Notes under the pieces: generated by a model
Database searches by the model: none
Seen by the model: the letters and a program-made list of their open reading frames with translations, nothing else
Told to the model about the DNA's origin: nothing
From: G963422745 sp965214285
Lineage (GTDB): Bacteria; Actinomycetota; Acidimicrobiia; Acidimicrobiales; Aldehydirespiratoraceae
DNA length: 64,000 nt
Assembly (NCBI GenBank): GCA_965214285.1
Contig: OZ243946.1
Span: 1,674,001 to 1,738,000 of the forward strand
Direction: 5' to 3'
In this document: positions 51,453 through 60,288 of the stretch, one piece after another
Position numbering within the stretch: the stretch's first letter is position 1
Layout of the letters: every line of letters starts with the position of its first letter
Made by a program: the position numbers and the translations under genes

Positions 51453-52886
51453 GTGAACACCCTGATGCTGATCGACGGCAAGCGCCTCGAGGGCAGCGAC
51501 GGCGAGCGCATCGAGGTGATCGACCCCGCCACAGGCGAGCCGATAGCCGAGGTGGCCGCGGCCACTCCCGCCGACGCCCACGCGGCCGTCAGCGCGGCCG
51601 AGACCGCCCAGCGATCCTGGGCCGCCACCGCCCCCAGGGTGCGCAGCGAGGTGCTGCGAAGCTGCTGGCAGATCCTGTGCGAGCACAGCGACGAGCTGGC
51701 CCGCCTGATAACCGCCGAGCACGGCAAGCCGCTCGCCGACGCCGCGGGCGAGGTCGCCTACGCCGCGGAGTTCTTCCGCTGGAACGCCGAGGAGGCAGTG
51801 CGCATCGAGGGCTCGGTCACCACCGCCCCCAGCGGCGCCCACCGCATCATCGTGCATCACCCGCCGGTCGGCGTGGTGGCGATGGTCACCCCCTGGAACT
51901 TCCCGGCCGCCATGATTGCCCGCAAGGTGGCGCCCGCCCTGGCCGCCGGCAATGCCTGCGTGATCAAGCCCGCCCGCGACACGCCGCTCACCGCGCTGCG
52001 GGTGGCCGAGCTCTGGGAGACCGCAGGCCTGCCGCCGGGGCTCGTCAACGTCACGCCCTCAGCCGCCTCTGGCGCCTGGTTCGACGCCGCGGTGGACCAC
52101 CGGGCCACCCGCATGGTGTCGTTCACCGGCTCCACCGAGGTCGGCAAGCAGCTGCTGCGGCGCTGCGCGGACCGGGTGCTGAAGGTCGGCATGGAGCTCG
52201 GCGGCAACGCGCCGTTCGTGGTGTTCGAGGACGCCGACCTCGACGCCGCGGTCGACGGGGCCATGATCGCCAAGATGCGCCACTCCGCCGAGGTCTGCAC
52301 CGCCGCCAACCGCCTCTTCGTGCACGCCGAGGTGGCCGACGAGTTCACCCGGCGGCTCGCCGAGCGTATGGGCGCCATGAAGGTCGGCGCGGGCACAGAG
52401 CCCGGCGTGGCCTGCGGCCCGATGATCAACGCAGGCGCAGTGGCCTCCATCGACGCCATGGTCAGCGAAGCCGTGGCCGCAGGCGCCGGCACCGCGGTCG
52501 GCGGAGGCCCGCTGGACCGGCCGGGCTTCTTCTATGAGCCCACCGTGCTGGCCGGCGTGACCATGGAGTCGCCGATCACCCGCCAGGAGATCTTCGGCCC
52601 CGTCGCCCCAGTCATCGCCTTCACCGACACCGAGCAGGTCATCGGCTGGGCGAACGACACCGAGATGGGCCTGGCCGCCTACGTGTACTCCGGCGACGTG
52701 GCCCGGGCCATGGCGGTCGCCGAGCGCATCGAGGCGGGGATGGTCGGCGTCAACCGGGGCGCCATGTCGGACCCGGCTGCGCCGTTCGGGGGCATGAAGC
52801 AGAGCGGCCTGGGCCGCGAGGGCGCGCACGAGGGCATCTTCGAGTTCTGCGAGACCCAGTACATCGCGGCGGACTGGCAGGTGTAG
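51453..52886 (+). CDS. NAD(P)-dependent succinate-semialdehyde-type dehydrogenase
   Basis: A 477-residue aldehyde dehydrogenase of the GabD group. Motifs are VAMVTPWNFPAAMIARKVAPAL, ACVIKPARDTPLTAL, VSFTGSTEVGKQLL, the general base in LKVGMELGGNAPFVVFEDAD and the nucleophile in SAEVCTAANRLFV, followed by MESPITRQEIFGPVAPV and GVNRGAMSDPAAPFGGMKQSG. GabD is the best match, although the GGGAMSxxxAPFGG ending is shared with related enzymes. GTG 51453 is the start; a partial duplicate of this start (GTGAACACCCTGA) lies at 51424 and opens a 10-codon frame ending at 51456. Confidence 0.9.
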   Translation: MNTLMLIDGKRLEGSDGERIEVIDPATGEPIAEVAAATPADAHAAVSAAETAQRSWAATAPRVRSEVLRSCWQILCEHSDELARLITAEHGKPLADAAGEVAYAAEFFRWNAEEAVRIEGSVTTAPSGAHRIIVHHPPVGVVAMVTPWNFPAAMIARKVAPALAAGNACVIKPARDTPLTALRVAELWETAGLPPGLVNVTPSAASGAWFDAAVDHRATRMVSFTGSTEVGKQLLRRCADRVLKVGMELGGNAPFVVFEDADLDAAVDGAMIAKMRHSAEVCTAANRLFVHAEVADEFTRRLAERMGAMKVGAGTEPGVACGPMINAGAVASIDAMVSEAVAAGAGTAVGGGPLDRPGFFYEPTVLAGVTMESPITRQEIFGPVAPVIAFTDTEQVIGWANDTEMGLAAYVYSGDVARAMAVAERIEAGMVGVNRGAMSDPAAPFGGMKQSGLGREGAHEGIFEFCETQYIAADWQV

Positions 52887-54055
52887 CCGCGGCGCCCCGG
52901 ATCCTGGTCAGCGGCTGGGCCGGCGCCGGCAACATCGGCGACGAGCTGCTCGCACGGGCCGCGGTCGCCATGGTGCGCCAGGCCGGAGGCGAGCCGGTAT
53001 TGGCGAGCCGCGACCCTGCGGCCACGGCTGCTCTGCACGGCGTGGAGGCGGTCGCCTTCGGGCCTCGGGGGCTGTGGGCCGCGGCGCGTTGCGACGGCGT
53101 GTGCGTGGGACCCGGCGGCATCGTGCAGGACGCCACCAGCATCTGGAGCCTGCCCGCCCATCTCGGCGCGGCGCTCACGGCACGGGCGCTGCGCAAGCCT
53201 GTGATCGGCCTGGGCCTGGGCGCCGCGCCTCTGAGACGGGGCTGGTCGCGGCGGCTGCTGCGCCGGGCGCTGGCAGGCTGGCCGGTCACGGTGCGCGACC
53301 GGGCCTCGGCCGATGCGCTGGCCGCTGCCGGCGTCGCCGCTGAGATCGCGCCTGACCTTGCGTTCTCGCTGGGCCTGGAGCCGCGCCCGCAAAGCGGCGA
53401 GCTGGTGGTGGCCGTCGGCCCCGAGGCCGGCGCCGGGCTGCTGAGCACCGCAGCAAGGCGGCTCAGACGAGCGGAGTCGTCCGGCGGTGCTGTGGCCGAC
53501 GGCGAGGTTCGTGCTTGCGCCGCGGCGCTCGACCGGCTTGCGCTCGGCCACGGCCTGCGGGTGGTGTTCACGGCGTTCAGAGGCGAACGCGACCGCCGTC
53601 ACGCCGAGCGGGTCGCCGCGGCCATGTCCCAGCCCTCCACGCTTGCGTCCTGCACCGATGCCGGCACCGGCAGCAGCACCGCCGTGGATGCCGTCGTCGA
53701 GCGAGTCCTCGGAGCGGCCGCGCTGGTCGCCGGCCGCTATCACGCCGCCGTGGTCGGCTTGTGCGGCGGCGTGCCCGTCGTAGCGATCGGCCCGCACGAG
53801 GCCCCGACGCAGGCCAAGCTCGCTGCTCTGGCCTCCGAGGTCGTCGATCCGGCCCGGATCAGCACGGCGCACGACTGGGCGTCGCTGGAGATCGCGCCGG
53901 GCCGCCTCGGGCCATACCGCCCACAACACGCCCGGCCCCACGGCACCCGCCCCGACAGCGGCGAACCCGACGACGACCCCAGCCGACGCGCCGTGGCCGA
54001 GCTGGTGCAGGCCGCCGCAGCCGCCGGGGCGGACGGAGGCCGGCGGCAGGGCTAG
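52874..54055 (+). CDS. polysaccharide pyruvyl transferase-like (CsaB-like) protein, start codon unclear
   Basis: About 390 residues of the polysaccharide pyruvyl transferase family, which adds ketal pyruvate to wall polymers. The conserved N-terminal RILVSGWAGAGNIGDELLARAA is encoded at 52898-52963, before the first ATG in frame (52970). No ATG, GTG or TTG lies upstream in this frame near the family start; CTG 52874, ATC 52901 or CTG 52904 are possible. Further motifs are GVCVGPGGIVQDATSIWSL, KPVIGLGLGAAPLR and VAGRYHAAVVGLCGGVPVVAIG. It overlaps the dehydrogenase gene end. The start given is a guess; everything from 52898 is well supported. Confidence 0.75.
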   Translation: MAGVAAAPRILVSGWAGAGNIGDELLARAAVAMVRQAGGEPVLASRDPAATAALHGVEAVAFGPRGLWAAARCDGVCVGPGGIVQDATSIWSLPAHLGAALTARALRKPVIGLGLGAAPLRRGWSRRLLRRALAGWPVTVRDRASADALAAAGVAAEIAPDLAFSLGLEPRPQSGELVVAVGPEAGAGLLSTAARRLRRAESSGGAVADGEVRACAAALDRLALGHGLRVVFTAFRGERDRRHAERVAAAMSQPSTLASCTDAGTGSSTAVDAVVERVLGAAALVAGRYHAAVVGLCGGVPVVAIGPHEAPTQAKLAALASEVVDPARISTAHDWASLEIAPGRLGPYRPQHARPHGTRPDSGEPDDDPSRRAVAELVQAAAAAGADGGRRQG

Positions 54056-54068
54056 CTCAGCAGGGCTA
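54041..54068. repeat. 14-bp tandem duplication at convergent gene ends
   Basis: CAGGGCTAGCTCAG occurs twice in tandem (about 54047-54060 and 54061-54074). The TAG in the first copy stops the pyruvyl transferase gene and the CTA in the second copy stops the minus-strand ACT gene. Confidence 0.7.
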
Positions 54069-54440
54069 GCTCAGCGTGGTGCGGGCGGCGTGCAGGTCGT
54101 CTGCGCTGATGACCAGGCGGTTGGCGGTGGCCATGTAGATGAGGTCGATGTTGATGCCCGCCTCGCCGAGCCGGCGGGCGATCTCGCCCATCGCCCCGGG
54201 CCGGTCGTCCACCTCCACGATCAGCACCTCCTGATCCAAGTCGATCGGGATCCCCGCAGCCGCCAGCGCACGATATGCGGGCTCGGCCTCCTCGATCAGC
54301 AGATGCACGTGAGCGGTCGGCCCGCCCCCGGCCACGGCGCACAGACCCAGCAGGTTCACGCCCGCGTCGCCCAGCGCCGTCCCCAGGCGGCCCAGCTCGC
54401 CCGCGGTGTTGTCCATCTCGATCGTCAGGTCCACGGCCAT
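54066..54440 (-). CDS. tandem ACT-domain amino-acid-binding protein
   Basis: A 124-residue protein made of two ACT-type domains: residues 1-60 (AVDLTIEMDNTAGELGRLGTALGDAGVNLLGLC) and residues about 68-124 (VLIVEVDDRPGAMGEIARRLGEAGINIDLIYMATANRLVIS). ACT domains bind amino acids for allosteric or regulatory control. ATG 54440 is used; GTG 54458 adds only CEDQAM. No enzyme domain is attached, so it may be a free-standing sensor. It diverges from ileS, which makes a link to amino-acid metabolism conceivable but unproven. Confidence 0.82.
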   Translation of the reverse strand: MAVDLTIEMDNTAGELGRLGTALGDAGVNLLGLCAVAGGGPTAHVHLLIEEAEPAYRALAAAGIPIDLDQEVLIVEVDDRPGAMGEIARRLGEAGINIDLIYMATANRLVISADDLHAARTTLS

Positions 54441-54514
54441 GGCCTGATCTTCGCACACCGCGCACGGCTTCGCCCATTGGCGCAGCAGCCCATCAGGGGC
54501 TCAGCGAGCGCCGT

Positions 54515-54520
54515 TAGCCT
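54515..54520 (+). promoter_or_regulatory. -10 hexamer TAGCCT upstream of ileS
   Basis: Ends 8 bases before ATG 54529 of the leader mini-gene and 28 bases before ATG 54549 of ileS. A transcript starting about 54527 is too short to hold a T-box. Confidence 0.5.
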
Positions 54521-54528
54521 TGCCGGCG

Positions 54529-54552
54529 ATGAGCCAGCAGGGGCAGAGATGA
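54529..54552 (+). CDS. seven-residue leader peptide overlapping ileS
   Basis: ATG AGC CAG CAG GGG CAG AGA TGA encodes MSQQGQR. It would be translated from the 5' end of a leaderless transcript, and its stop overlaps the ileS start as ATGA. CAGGGGCAGAG inside it serves as ribosome binding site for ileS. Whether it is translated is inference from the -10 box position. Confidence 0.4.
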   Translation: MSQQGQR

Positions 54553-57500
54553 GCCGGCAGGGCGACCAGCAGCCGGCGCAGCGCCCGCCGCAGAGCCCGC
54601 AGGCGACCGGGGCGTCCGGCCGCGAGCGGGCGAGCCACGAGCAGGCGCCGCCGTACCCGCCGGTCGCCGGAAGCCCCGACCTGCCCGCCATCGAGCGCCG
54701 CGTCCTGCGCCGCTGGGCCGAGAACCGCACCTTCGAGCGCAGCGTCGAGCAGCGCCCGGTCACCGACGAGTACGTCTTCTACGACGGCCCGCCTTTCGCC
54801 AACGGCCTGCCCCATCACGGCCATCTGCTGACCGGCTACGTGAAGGACGTGGTGCCCCGCTACCAGACCATGCGGGGCAAGAGGGTGGAGCGCCGCTTCG
54901 GCTGGGACTGCCACGGCCTGCCCGCGGAGATGGAGGCCGAGAAGGAGCTGCCGGTCAGCGGGCGGGCCTCGATCGTCGACTACGGCATCGAGCGCTTCAA
55001 CGAGCACTGCCGCAGCTCCGTGCTGCGCTACACCAAGGAGTGGGAGAAGATCGTCACCCGCCAGGCTCGCTGGGTCGATTTCGACAACGACTACAAGACC
55101 ATGGACCTCCACTACATGGAGTCGGTCATGTGGGCCTTCAAGCAGCTCTGGGACAAGGGCCTGATCTATGAGGCCAACCGGGTGCTGCCCTACAGCTGGG
55201 GTGCCGAGACCCCGCTGTCGAACCACGAGATCCGCCTCGACGACGCCACCAGGCCCCGTCAGGACCCCGCCATCACCGTGGCCTTCCGGCTCGACGATCC
55301 CGAGGGCCTCCCCGCCAGGGCTGGCGATGCCGGCGGCTCGGGCGGTGACAGCCCGGTCCTCGTCCTTGCCTGGACGACCACGCCGTGGACGCTGCCCTCC
55401 AACCTGGCCCTGGCCGTGGGGGCAGGCATCGACTACGCCGTGATGGGCATGGCCGACGGCGCCCGCTGGATCCTGGCCGAGGCCGCCCTCGACAAGTACG
55501 CCGCGCAGCTCTCCCACGCCGAGCGCCTCGGCACCGTCAAGGGCGCAGACCTGGTCGGGCGCAGCTACGCGCCGCTGTTCGACTTCTTCGCCCACATGGC
55601 CGTCGTCGACCCTGCAAAGCCCCGCCACGGCAGCAGCCGGGCCTTCGTCGTCCTCGAAGGCGAGTTCGTCGACACCGCCGAGGGCACCGGCGTGGTCCAC
55701 ATGGCACCGGGGTTCGGCGAGGACGACCAGCGCCTGGCCGAGGCCGCCGGCATCGCCATGGTGGTGCCCGTCGACGAGTCGGGCCGCTTCACAGACGAGG
55801 TGGCCGACTTCGCCGGGCAGAACGTGCTCGATGCCAACCCCGCCGTCATCCGCCGCCTGCGAGACGACGGCAGCCTGATCCGCCACGACAGCCACACCCA
55901 CAACTACCCGCACTGCTGGCGCACCGACACGCCGATCATCTACCGGGCCATGCCGTCGTGGTACGTGAAAGTGTCAGAGATCCGCGACCGGATGCTCGCC
56001 ACGAACAAAGAGATCAACTGGATCCCGTCGCACATCGCAGACGGCCGCTTCGGGATGTGGCTCGCCGGCGCACGCGACTGGTCGATCAGCCGCAACCGCT
56101 TCTGGGGCTCGCCGATCCCGGTGTGGGTGAGCGACGACCCCGACCACCCGCGCACCGACGTGTACGGCTCGCTCGACGAGATCGAGGCCGATTTCGGGGT
56201 GCGCCCGAACAACCTGCACCGGCCCTTCATCGACGAGCTGGTGCGGCCCAACCCCGACGACCCCAGCGGCCGCTCGATGATGCGCCGCGTGCCCGAGGTG
56301 CTCGACTGCTGGTTCGAGTCCGGCGCCATGCCGTTCGCCTCGGTCCATTACCCGTTCGAGAACTCCGAGTGGTTCGACGAGCACTTCCCGGCGGACTTCA
56401 TAGTGGAATACATAAACCAGTCCCGTGGCTGGTTCTACACGCTGCACGTGCTGGCCACTGCGCTGTTCGACCGCCCGGCTTTCCAGAACGTGATCTGTCA
56501 CGGCATCCTGCTCGCCGAGGACGGCCAGAAGCTCTCCAAGAAGCTGCGCAACTACACCGAGCCGGGCCTGATCTTCGAGCGGCAGGGATCGGATGCGCTG
56601 CGCTGGTACTTCATGTCCGCCGGGATCGTGCGCGGCGGCGACATGCGCATCTCCGACCGCGGCATCGACGACGTGGTGCGCTCGGTGATCCTGCCGATCT
56701 ACAACGCCTTCAGCTTCTTCGTTCTGTATGCCAACGTGGAGGGCCGCCGGGCTTCCTTCAGGCCCGACCCCGGCCCCGATGCGGCTCTGCTGGACCGCTA
56801 CATCCTCGCCAAGACGGCTGCGCTGGTGAGCGAGGCGACGCAGCGCATGGACGCCTACGACCTGCCCGGCGCTGCGGCTTCGATCCTGGGTTTCGTGGAC
56901 GCGCTCAACAACTGGTACATCCGCCGCTCCAGGGACCGCTTCTGGGGCACCTCGGCCGCTGGTGCGGCGGACGGAGCGCCTGCCGGCTCCGGCGGGTCTG
57001 CGGACCCCGCCGCGCTCGACACGCTCTACACGGTGCTGGTCACCCTGGCCAAGACCGCCGCGCCGTTCCTGCCGATGATCGCCGAGGAGATCTACACGGC
57101 GCTGACACCCGAGGCCGGTCCCGAGTCGTCGGTGCACCTCGCGGACTGGCCCGACCCCGGCGAGTTCGCGAGCGACCCGGAGCTGGTGGCCGCCATGGAC
57201 CGCCTGCGCGCTGTGGCCTCCACGGCGCTGGCGCTGCGCGAGGAGCACGGCCTGCGGGTGCGCCTGCCGCTGCCGTCGGTCACCGTCGCCGGGCGCGGCG
57301 CCGCGGCGCTGGCCCCGTTCGCCGATCTGCTGGGCGAGGAGATCAACGTCAAGCAGGTTCACGTGACCGACGAGATCGGCTCGCAGGCGGAGTTCGTGCT
57401 GCGCCCCGACGGCAAGCTGCTCGGCCCTCGGCTCGGCGCCGACATGCAGGCCGTGTTCGCCGCTGCCCGTGCCGGCGACTGGTCCGCCGGACCCGACGGC

Positions 57501-58016
57501 ACCGTGGAGGTGGCGGGCCACACGCTCGCAGAAGGCGAGTACCGGCTCGACCTGCAGTCGCCCGAGGGCGTGACCGCGGCTGCGCTGCCCACGAATGACG
57601 CCGTGGTCACCCTCGACACCGCGCTCACGCCCGAGCTCGAAGCCGAGGGCCTGGCCCGCGACGTGGTGCGCGAGATCCAGAACGCCCGCAAGGTCGAGGA
57701 TCTGGTGGTTACCGACCGGATCAGGGTGCGTATCGCCGCGGCGGACGCTGTGCGCGCCGCCGTCGAGGCTCACCGCGGCTACATCGCAGGCGAGGTGCTG
57801 GCCACCGACCTCGCCGTGGCCGCCGCTGACGCTGACTTTGCAGGCGACGCCGCCGACTCAGCCGACGGCCACGCTGGCCCCGGTGAGGACTCCGGGTCCG
57901 CCGACTTCACCGACGGCCGCAGGGTCCACGAGGCGGAGCTGGAGGCAGGCCTGCTGCGCTTCACCATCGAACCGACCCGACCCGCCGACCCCGCCGACCC
58001 CCCGCCAGGCCCCTGA
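54549..58016 (+). CDS. ileS: isoleucyl-tRNA synthetase, type 2 (eukaryote-like)
   Basis: A 1155-residue class I synthetase charging tRNA-Ile. The HIGH motif region reads PHHGHLLTGYVKDVVPRYQ, KMSKS reads GQKLSKKLRNYTEPGLIFER, and RRFGWDCHGLPAEMEAEKEL and DWSISRNRFWGSPIPVW are synthetase signatures. The editing domain has VLAWTTTPWTLPSNLALAVG. The C-terminal layout lacks the type 1 zinc-binding cysteines and resembles the eukaryotic/type 2 class, which is naturally less sensitive to pseudomonic acid. ATG 54549 is preferred because GGGG lies upstream; the frame open from 54090 belongs to the ACT region in reverse. Confidence 0.97.
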   Translation: MSRQGDQQPAQRPPQSPQATGASGRERASHEQAPPYPPVAGSPDLPAIERRVLRRWAENRTFERSVEQRPVTDEYVFYDGPPFANGLPHHGHLLTGYVKDVVPRYQTMRGKRVERRFGWDCHGLPAEMEAEKELPVSGRASIVDYGIERFNEHCRSSVLRYTKEWEKIVTRQARWVDFDNDYKTMDLHYMESVMWAFKQLWDKGLIYEANRVLPYSWGAETPLSNHEIRLDDATRPRQDPAITVAFRLDDPEGLPARAGDAGGSGGDSPVLVLAWTTTPWTLPSNLALAVGAGIDYAVMGMADGARWILAEAALDKYAAQLSHAERLGTVKGADLVGRSYAPLFDFFAHMAVVDPAKPRHGSSRAFVVLEGEFVDTAEGTGVVHMAPGFGEDDQRLAEAAGIAMVVPVDESGRFTDEVADFAGQNVLDANPAVIRRLRDDGSLIRHDSHTHNYPHCWRTDTPIIYRAMPSWYVKVSEIRDRMLATNKEINWIPSHIADGRFGMWLAGARDWSISRNRFWGSPIPVWVSDDPDHPRTDVYGSLDEIEADFGVRPNNLHRPFIDELVRPNPDDPSGRSMMRRVPEVLDCWFESGAMPFASVHYPFENSEWFDEHFPADFIVEYINQSRGWFYTLHVLATALFDRPAFQNVICHGILLAEDGQKLSKKLRNYTEPGLIFERQGSDALRWYFMSAGIVRGGDMRISDRGIDDVVRSVILPIYNAFSFFVLYANVEGRRASFRPDPGPDAALLDRYILAKTAALVSEATQRMDAYDLPGAAASILGFVDALNNWYIRRSRDRFWGTSAAGAADGAPAGSGGSADPAALDTLYTVLVTLAKTAAPFLPMIAEEIYTALTPEAGPESSVHLADWPDPGEFASDPELVAAMDRLRAVASTALALREEHGLRVRLPLPSVTVAGRGAAALAPFADLLGEEINVKQVHVTDEIGSQAEFVLRPDGKLLGPRLGADMQAVFAAARAGDWSAGPDGTVEVAGHTLAEGEYRLDLQSPEGVTAAALPTNDAVVTLDTALTPELEAEGLARDVVREIQNARKVEDLVVTDRIRVRIAAADAVRAAVEAHRGYIAGEVLATDLAVAAADADFAGDAADSADGHAGPGEDSGSADFTDGRRVHEAELEAGLLRFTIEPTRPADPADPPPGP

Positions 58017-58121
58017 GCCGCCGGGCGGCCCAAGCCCCGGCCGCTCTCGCCCGCCGACCCAGTCGCGCCCCTGGCCATCCAGCGGCTGCTGCGAGATGAG
58101 CTGTGAGCCTTGCCGGGTGCG

Positions 58122-58127
58122 CTACCT
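58122..58127 (+). promoter_or_regulatory. possible -10 box TACCTT before the ABC genes
   Basis: TACCTT lies 19 bases before GTG 58147, with a ribosome binding site GGAGAG at 58135-58140 between. Unlike most promoters here it leaves a short leader. Confidence 0.35.
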
Positions 58128-58146
58128 TGGACCAGGAGAGTTGACA

Positions 58147-58890
58147 GTGGCTGTCGTTGCCCTTGAGGATCTGACCTTCCAGTTCGGCGCACGCGGGTGG
58201 ATCCCAACGCGTGGGCATGGCGATTCGTCGTTTGTGCTGGGGCCGTTGTCGCTGGAGTTCGATTCGGGAGTGGTTTGCCTGGTCGGCCCCAACGGGGCGG
58301 GCAAGTCGACGCTGATGAATCTGATCGTGGGGCTGTTGCCCGCAACGTCGGGGTCGGTTGCGCTGGACGGCGGGCACGGCGTGGGCTTCGTGCCTCAGCA
58401 GTACCGGCTGCCGCTGAGGGCCAGTTGCAGGGAGTTCCTGGACTACGCAGCCTGGACGCACAGAATGCCTGCTCGGTCACGCCCTGAAGCAGTCGAAGCC
58501 GCTCTGGAGGCTGTCGGCCTCAGCGAACGGGCCGATGATCGTATAGCCAGGCTGTCGGGGGGCATGGTGCGCAGGCTGGGCGTGGCTCAGGCGATCGTCC
58601 ACAGGCCTGGCGTGGTCGTGCTCGACGAGCCGAGCGCGGGCTTGGATCCGCTGCAGCGGGCGTCGCTGCGCGAGGTGATCCCGGATCTGGCCGAGGACCG
58701 GCTTGTGCTGGTGTCCACGCATTTGGTGGAGGACGTTCGCGGCCTGCATGCGCGGGTGGTGGTGCTCAACGAAGGCCGCGCGGTCTTCGACGGTGGTGTG
58801 GCCGAGCTAGAGGCGTTGGACGATCCCGATGCGCCCGGTGATTCCGCCCTGGAGCGGGCGGTCAGCGCACTGATGCGCTCTGCCGTCTGA
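58147..58890 (+). CDS. ABC transporter ATP-binding protein
   Basis: A 247-residue nucleotide-binding domain. Walker A is GPNGAGKST (residues 47-55), the signature LSGGMVRRLGVAQAI, Walker B VVVLDEPSAGLD and the switch histidine in LVLVSTHLVEDVRGL; the Q-loop is VPQQYRL. It resembles CcmA/NatA-type exporter ATPases. GTG 58147 is chosen over TTG 58141 for its spacing from GGAGAG. It heads three genes: this ATPase, a large membrane protein and a second membrane protein. Third-base composition is less GC-rich than in ileS, so it may be an acquired module. Confidence 0.85.
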   Translation: MAVVALEDLTFQFGARGWIPTRGHGDSSFVLGPLSLEFDSGVVCLVGPNGAGKSTLMNLIVGLLPATSGSVALDGGHGVGFVPQQYRLPLRASCREFLDYAAWTHRMPARSRPEAVEAALEAVGLSERADDRIARLSGGMVRRLGVAQAIVHRPGVVVLDEPSAGLDPLQRASLREVIPDLAEDRLVLVSTHLVEDVRGLHARVVVLNEGRAVFDGGVAELEALDDPDAPGDSALERAVSALMRSAV

Positions 58891-58907
58891 GAACGGGAGC
58901 GATTGGG

Positions 58908-60266
58908 ATGCTCTCCAGATACGCCTTGAAGACGCTGTGGGGGCCGCGGCTGGCGCTGGTCCTGGTCGTGTTGGAGGCAGCGAACCTGTGGCAGTTGGGA
59001 AGGCCCTGGCGGGGCGAGCTGCTGTGGACCGTGGAGTGGATGGGGATCGTGCATTTCGTGGTCGGTCCGCTGTTGGCGGGCGTGGCAGCGGTGGACGCCT
59101 CCCGGATGGCTCAGCCCGGCGCTCTCGAGTTCCTCGCCGTCTCCAGGCGCCGCCACGGGGCGTTCGCCTGGGCGGCAGCATGGACTGCGCTTCCGGCTTG
59201 TCTGGTTCACTCCGCAGGGCTGGCCGCGGCTTTGCTGTGGGCGCAGAGATACTGGGACGGACCTGAAACAAGCTCTGCGGCGCTGGCGTTCGCGGTTCAG
59301 CTCGTGGCCTTCTGCTGGTACAGCGCGCTGGGATCGGCCATCGGTCGCTTCATGCCGGTGCTGGCCGCGGGGCCGGTGGCGGCCGTGGCGGCGATGGGTC
59401 TGTTCTTCAGGCTGGCCGACGGCGACGGATTCCTGCTGATGGATTTCGGGGCCGCCACAGTGAGCCGGGTGGGCTATGTGCTGAGCGCCGACTACCTGGG
59501 GCTGCAGTTCGTGGTGTTCGGCGCAACCGCTGCGCTCCTCGTGGCACCGCGGGTTTGGCCATCTACGACCCGCATCCGCCGCTCGCCGCACCTGGCGGGG
59601 GTGGCGATGCTGGCTCTGGCCCTGGTCGTCTTGGTATCGGTGGGCAGCTGGGGTCCTGATGAGCGAAAGCTTGCCGATCCCTCCCCGCCCGACCGTTGCT
59701 TCGGCGAGAGCCCGACAGTCTGCTACTACCCGCAGCACCTGCGGATGGCAGGCCCGTCGCTGGAGGCCATCGAGGACTTTGCCGAGCGCGCCCGCCGGGC
59801 GGGCTACGACGACCTGGTGCCGGAGACCATCCATGAGACAAGCCGCACGTACATTCCCTCGAATCCTGCCATTCGGGGCCTCCACATTGATAGCTGGGAG
59901 TTCGAGGGCAAGCCCCCACGCCCAGGGTCGCTAGTTCAGCGCCTTGCCTCTCCGCATCATTGTCTTCAGCCTGACCGTCCAGAAGGGCCAATCGACGAGG
60001 TTCTCGTGGACGGGTACCTCGATTTCCGCTTGACCCTCGCTTGGCAGCTGCAGTGGCTCTACGTGATCGAAGGGCCTGACGGCGATGCATACTTCGACCT
60101 GGGTGACGAAGATGGACCTCGGCATGCCGGGACTCCCTACTTCGACATCAGTAGCGGAGAGAAGCCTCAGTGGTATGACCAGGAGGGCGATCCCTATCGG
60201 GCAGAGCCTCTCACGCCCGAGGAGGCATCGGAGGCAGCGGCTCGGATGCGTGCTTGCGACTTCTGA
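58908..60266 (+). CDS. ABC-associated membrane protein with extracytoplasmic domain
   Basis: A 452-residue protein. The first half has about seven membrane helices (LALVLVVLEAANLWQLG, GIVHFVVGPLLAGVAAVDA, AAAWTALPACLVHSAGLAAALL, ALAFAVQLVAFCWYSALGS, VLAAGPVAAVAAMGLFF, FVVFGATAALLVAP, VAMLALALVVLVSVGSW), resembling ABC-2 exporter permeases. After residue 250 comes an external domain of about 200 residues, rich in proline and acids (RCFGESPTVCYYPQHLRMAG, WQLQWLYVIEGPDGDAYFDL), with no recognised family. It starts at ATG 58908, 18 bases after the ATPase gene. The substrate is unknown; the external domain might bind it. Confidence 0.7.
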   Translation: MLSRYALKTLWGPRLALVLVVLEAANLWQLGRPWRGELLWTVEWMGIVHFVVGPLLAGVAAVDASRMAQPGALEFLAVSRRRHGAFAWAAAWTALPACLVHSAGLAAALLWAQRYWDGPETSSAALAFAVQLVAFCWYSALGSAIGRFMPVLAAGPVAAVAAMGLFFRLADGDGFLLMDFGAATVSRVGYVLSADYLGLQFVVFGATAALLVAPRVWPSTTRIRRSPHLAGVAMLALALVVLVSVGSWGPDERKLADPSPPDRCFGESPTVCYYPQHLRMAGPSLEAIEDFAERARRAGYDDLVPETIHETSRTYIPSNPAIRGLHIDSWEFEGKPPRPGSLVQRLASPHHCLQPDRPEGPIDEVLVDGYLDFRLTLAWQLQWLYVIEGPDGDAYFDLGDEDGPRHAGTPYFDISSGEKPQWYDQEGDPYRAEPLTPEEASEAAARMRACDF

Positions 60267-60288
60267 GAGCGCCTCTGCCAGCCGGTTT

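Noticed and set aside
48381..51860. Very long minus-strand frame of 1159 codons opposite meaB, citrate synthase and P450
   Set aside because: It is the usual shadow of high-GC coding on the opposite strand; the plus-strand genes carry clear family motifs.
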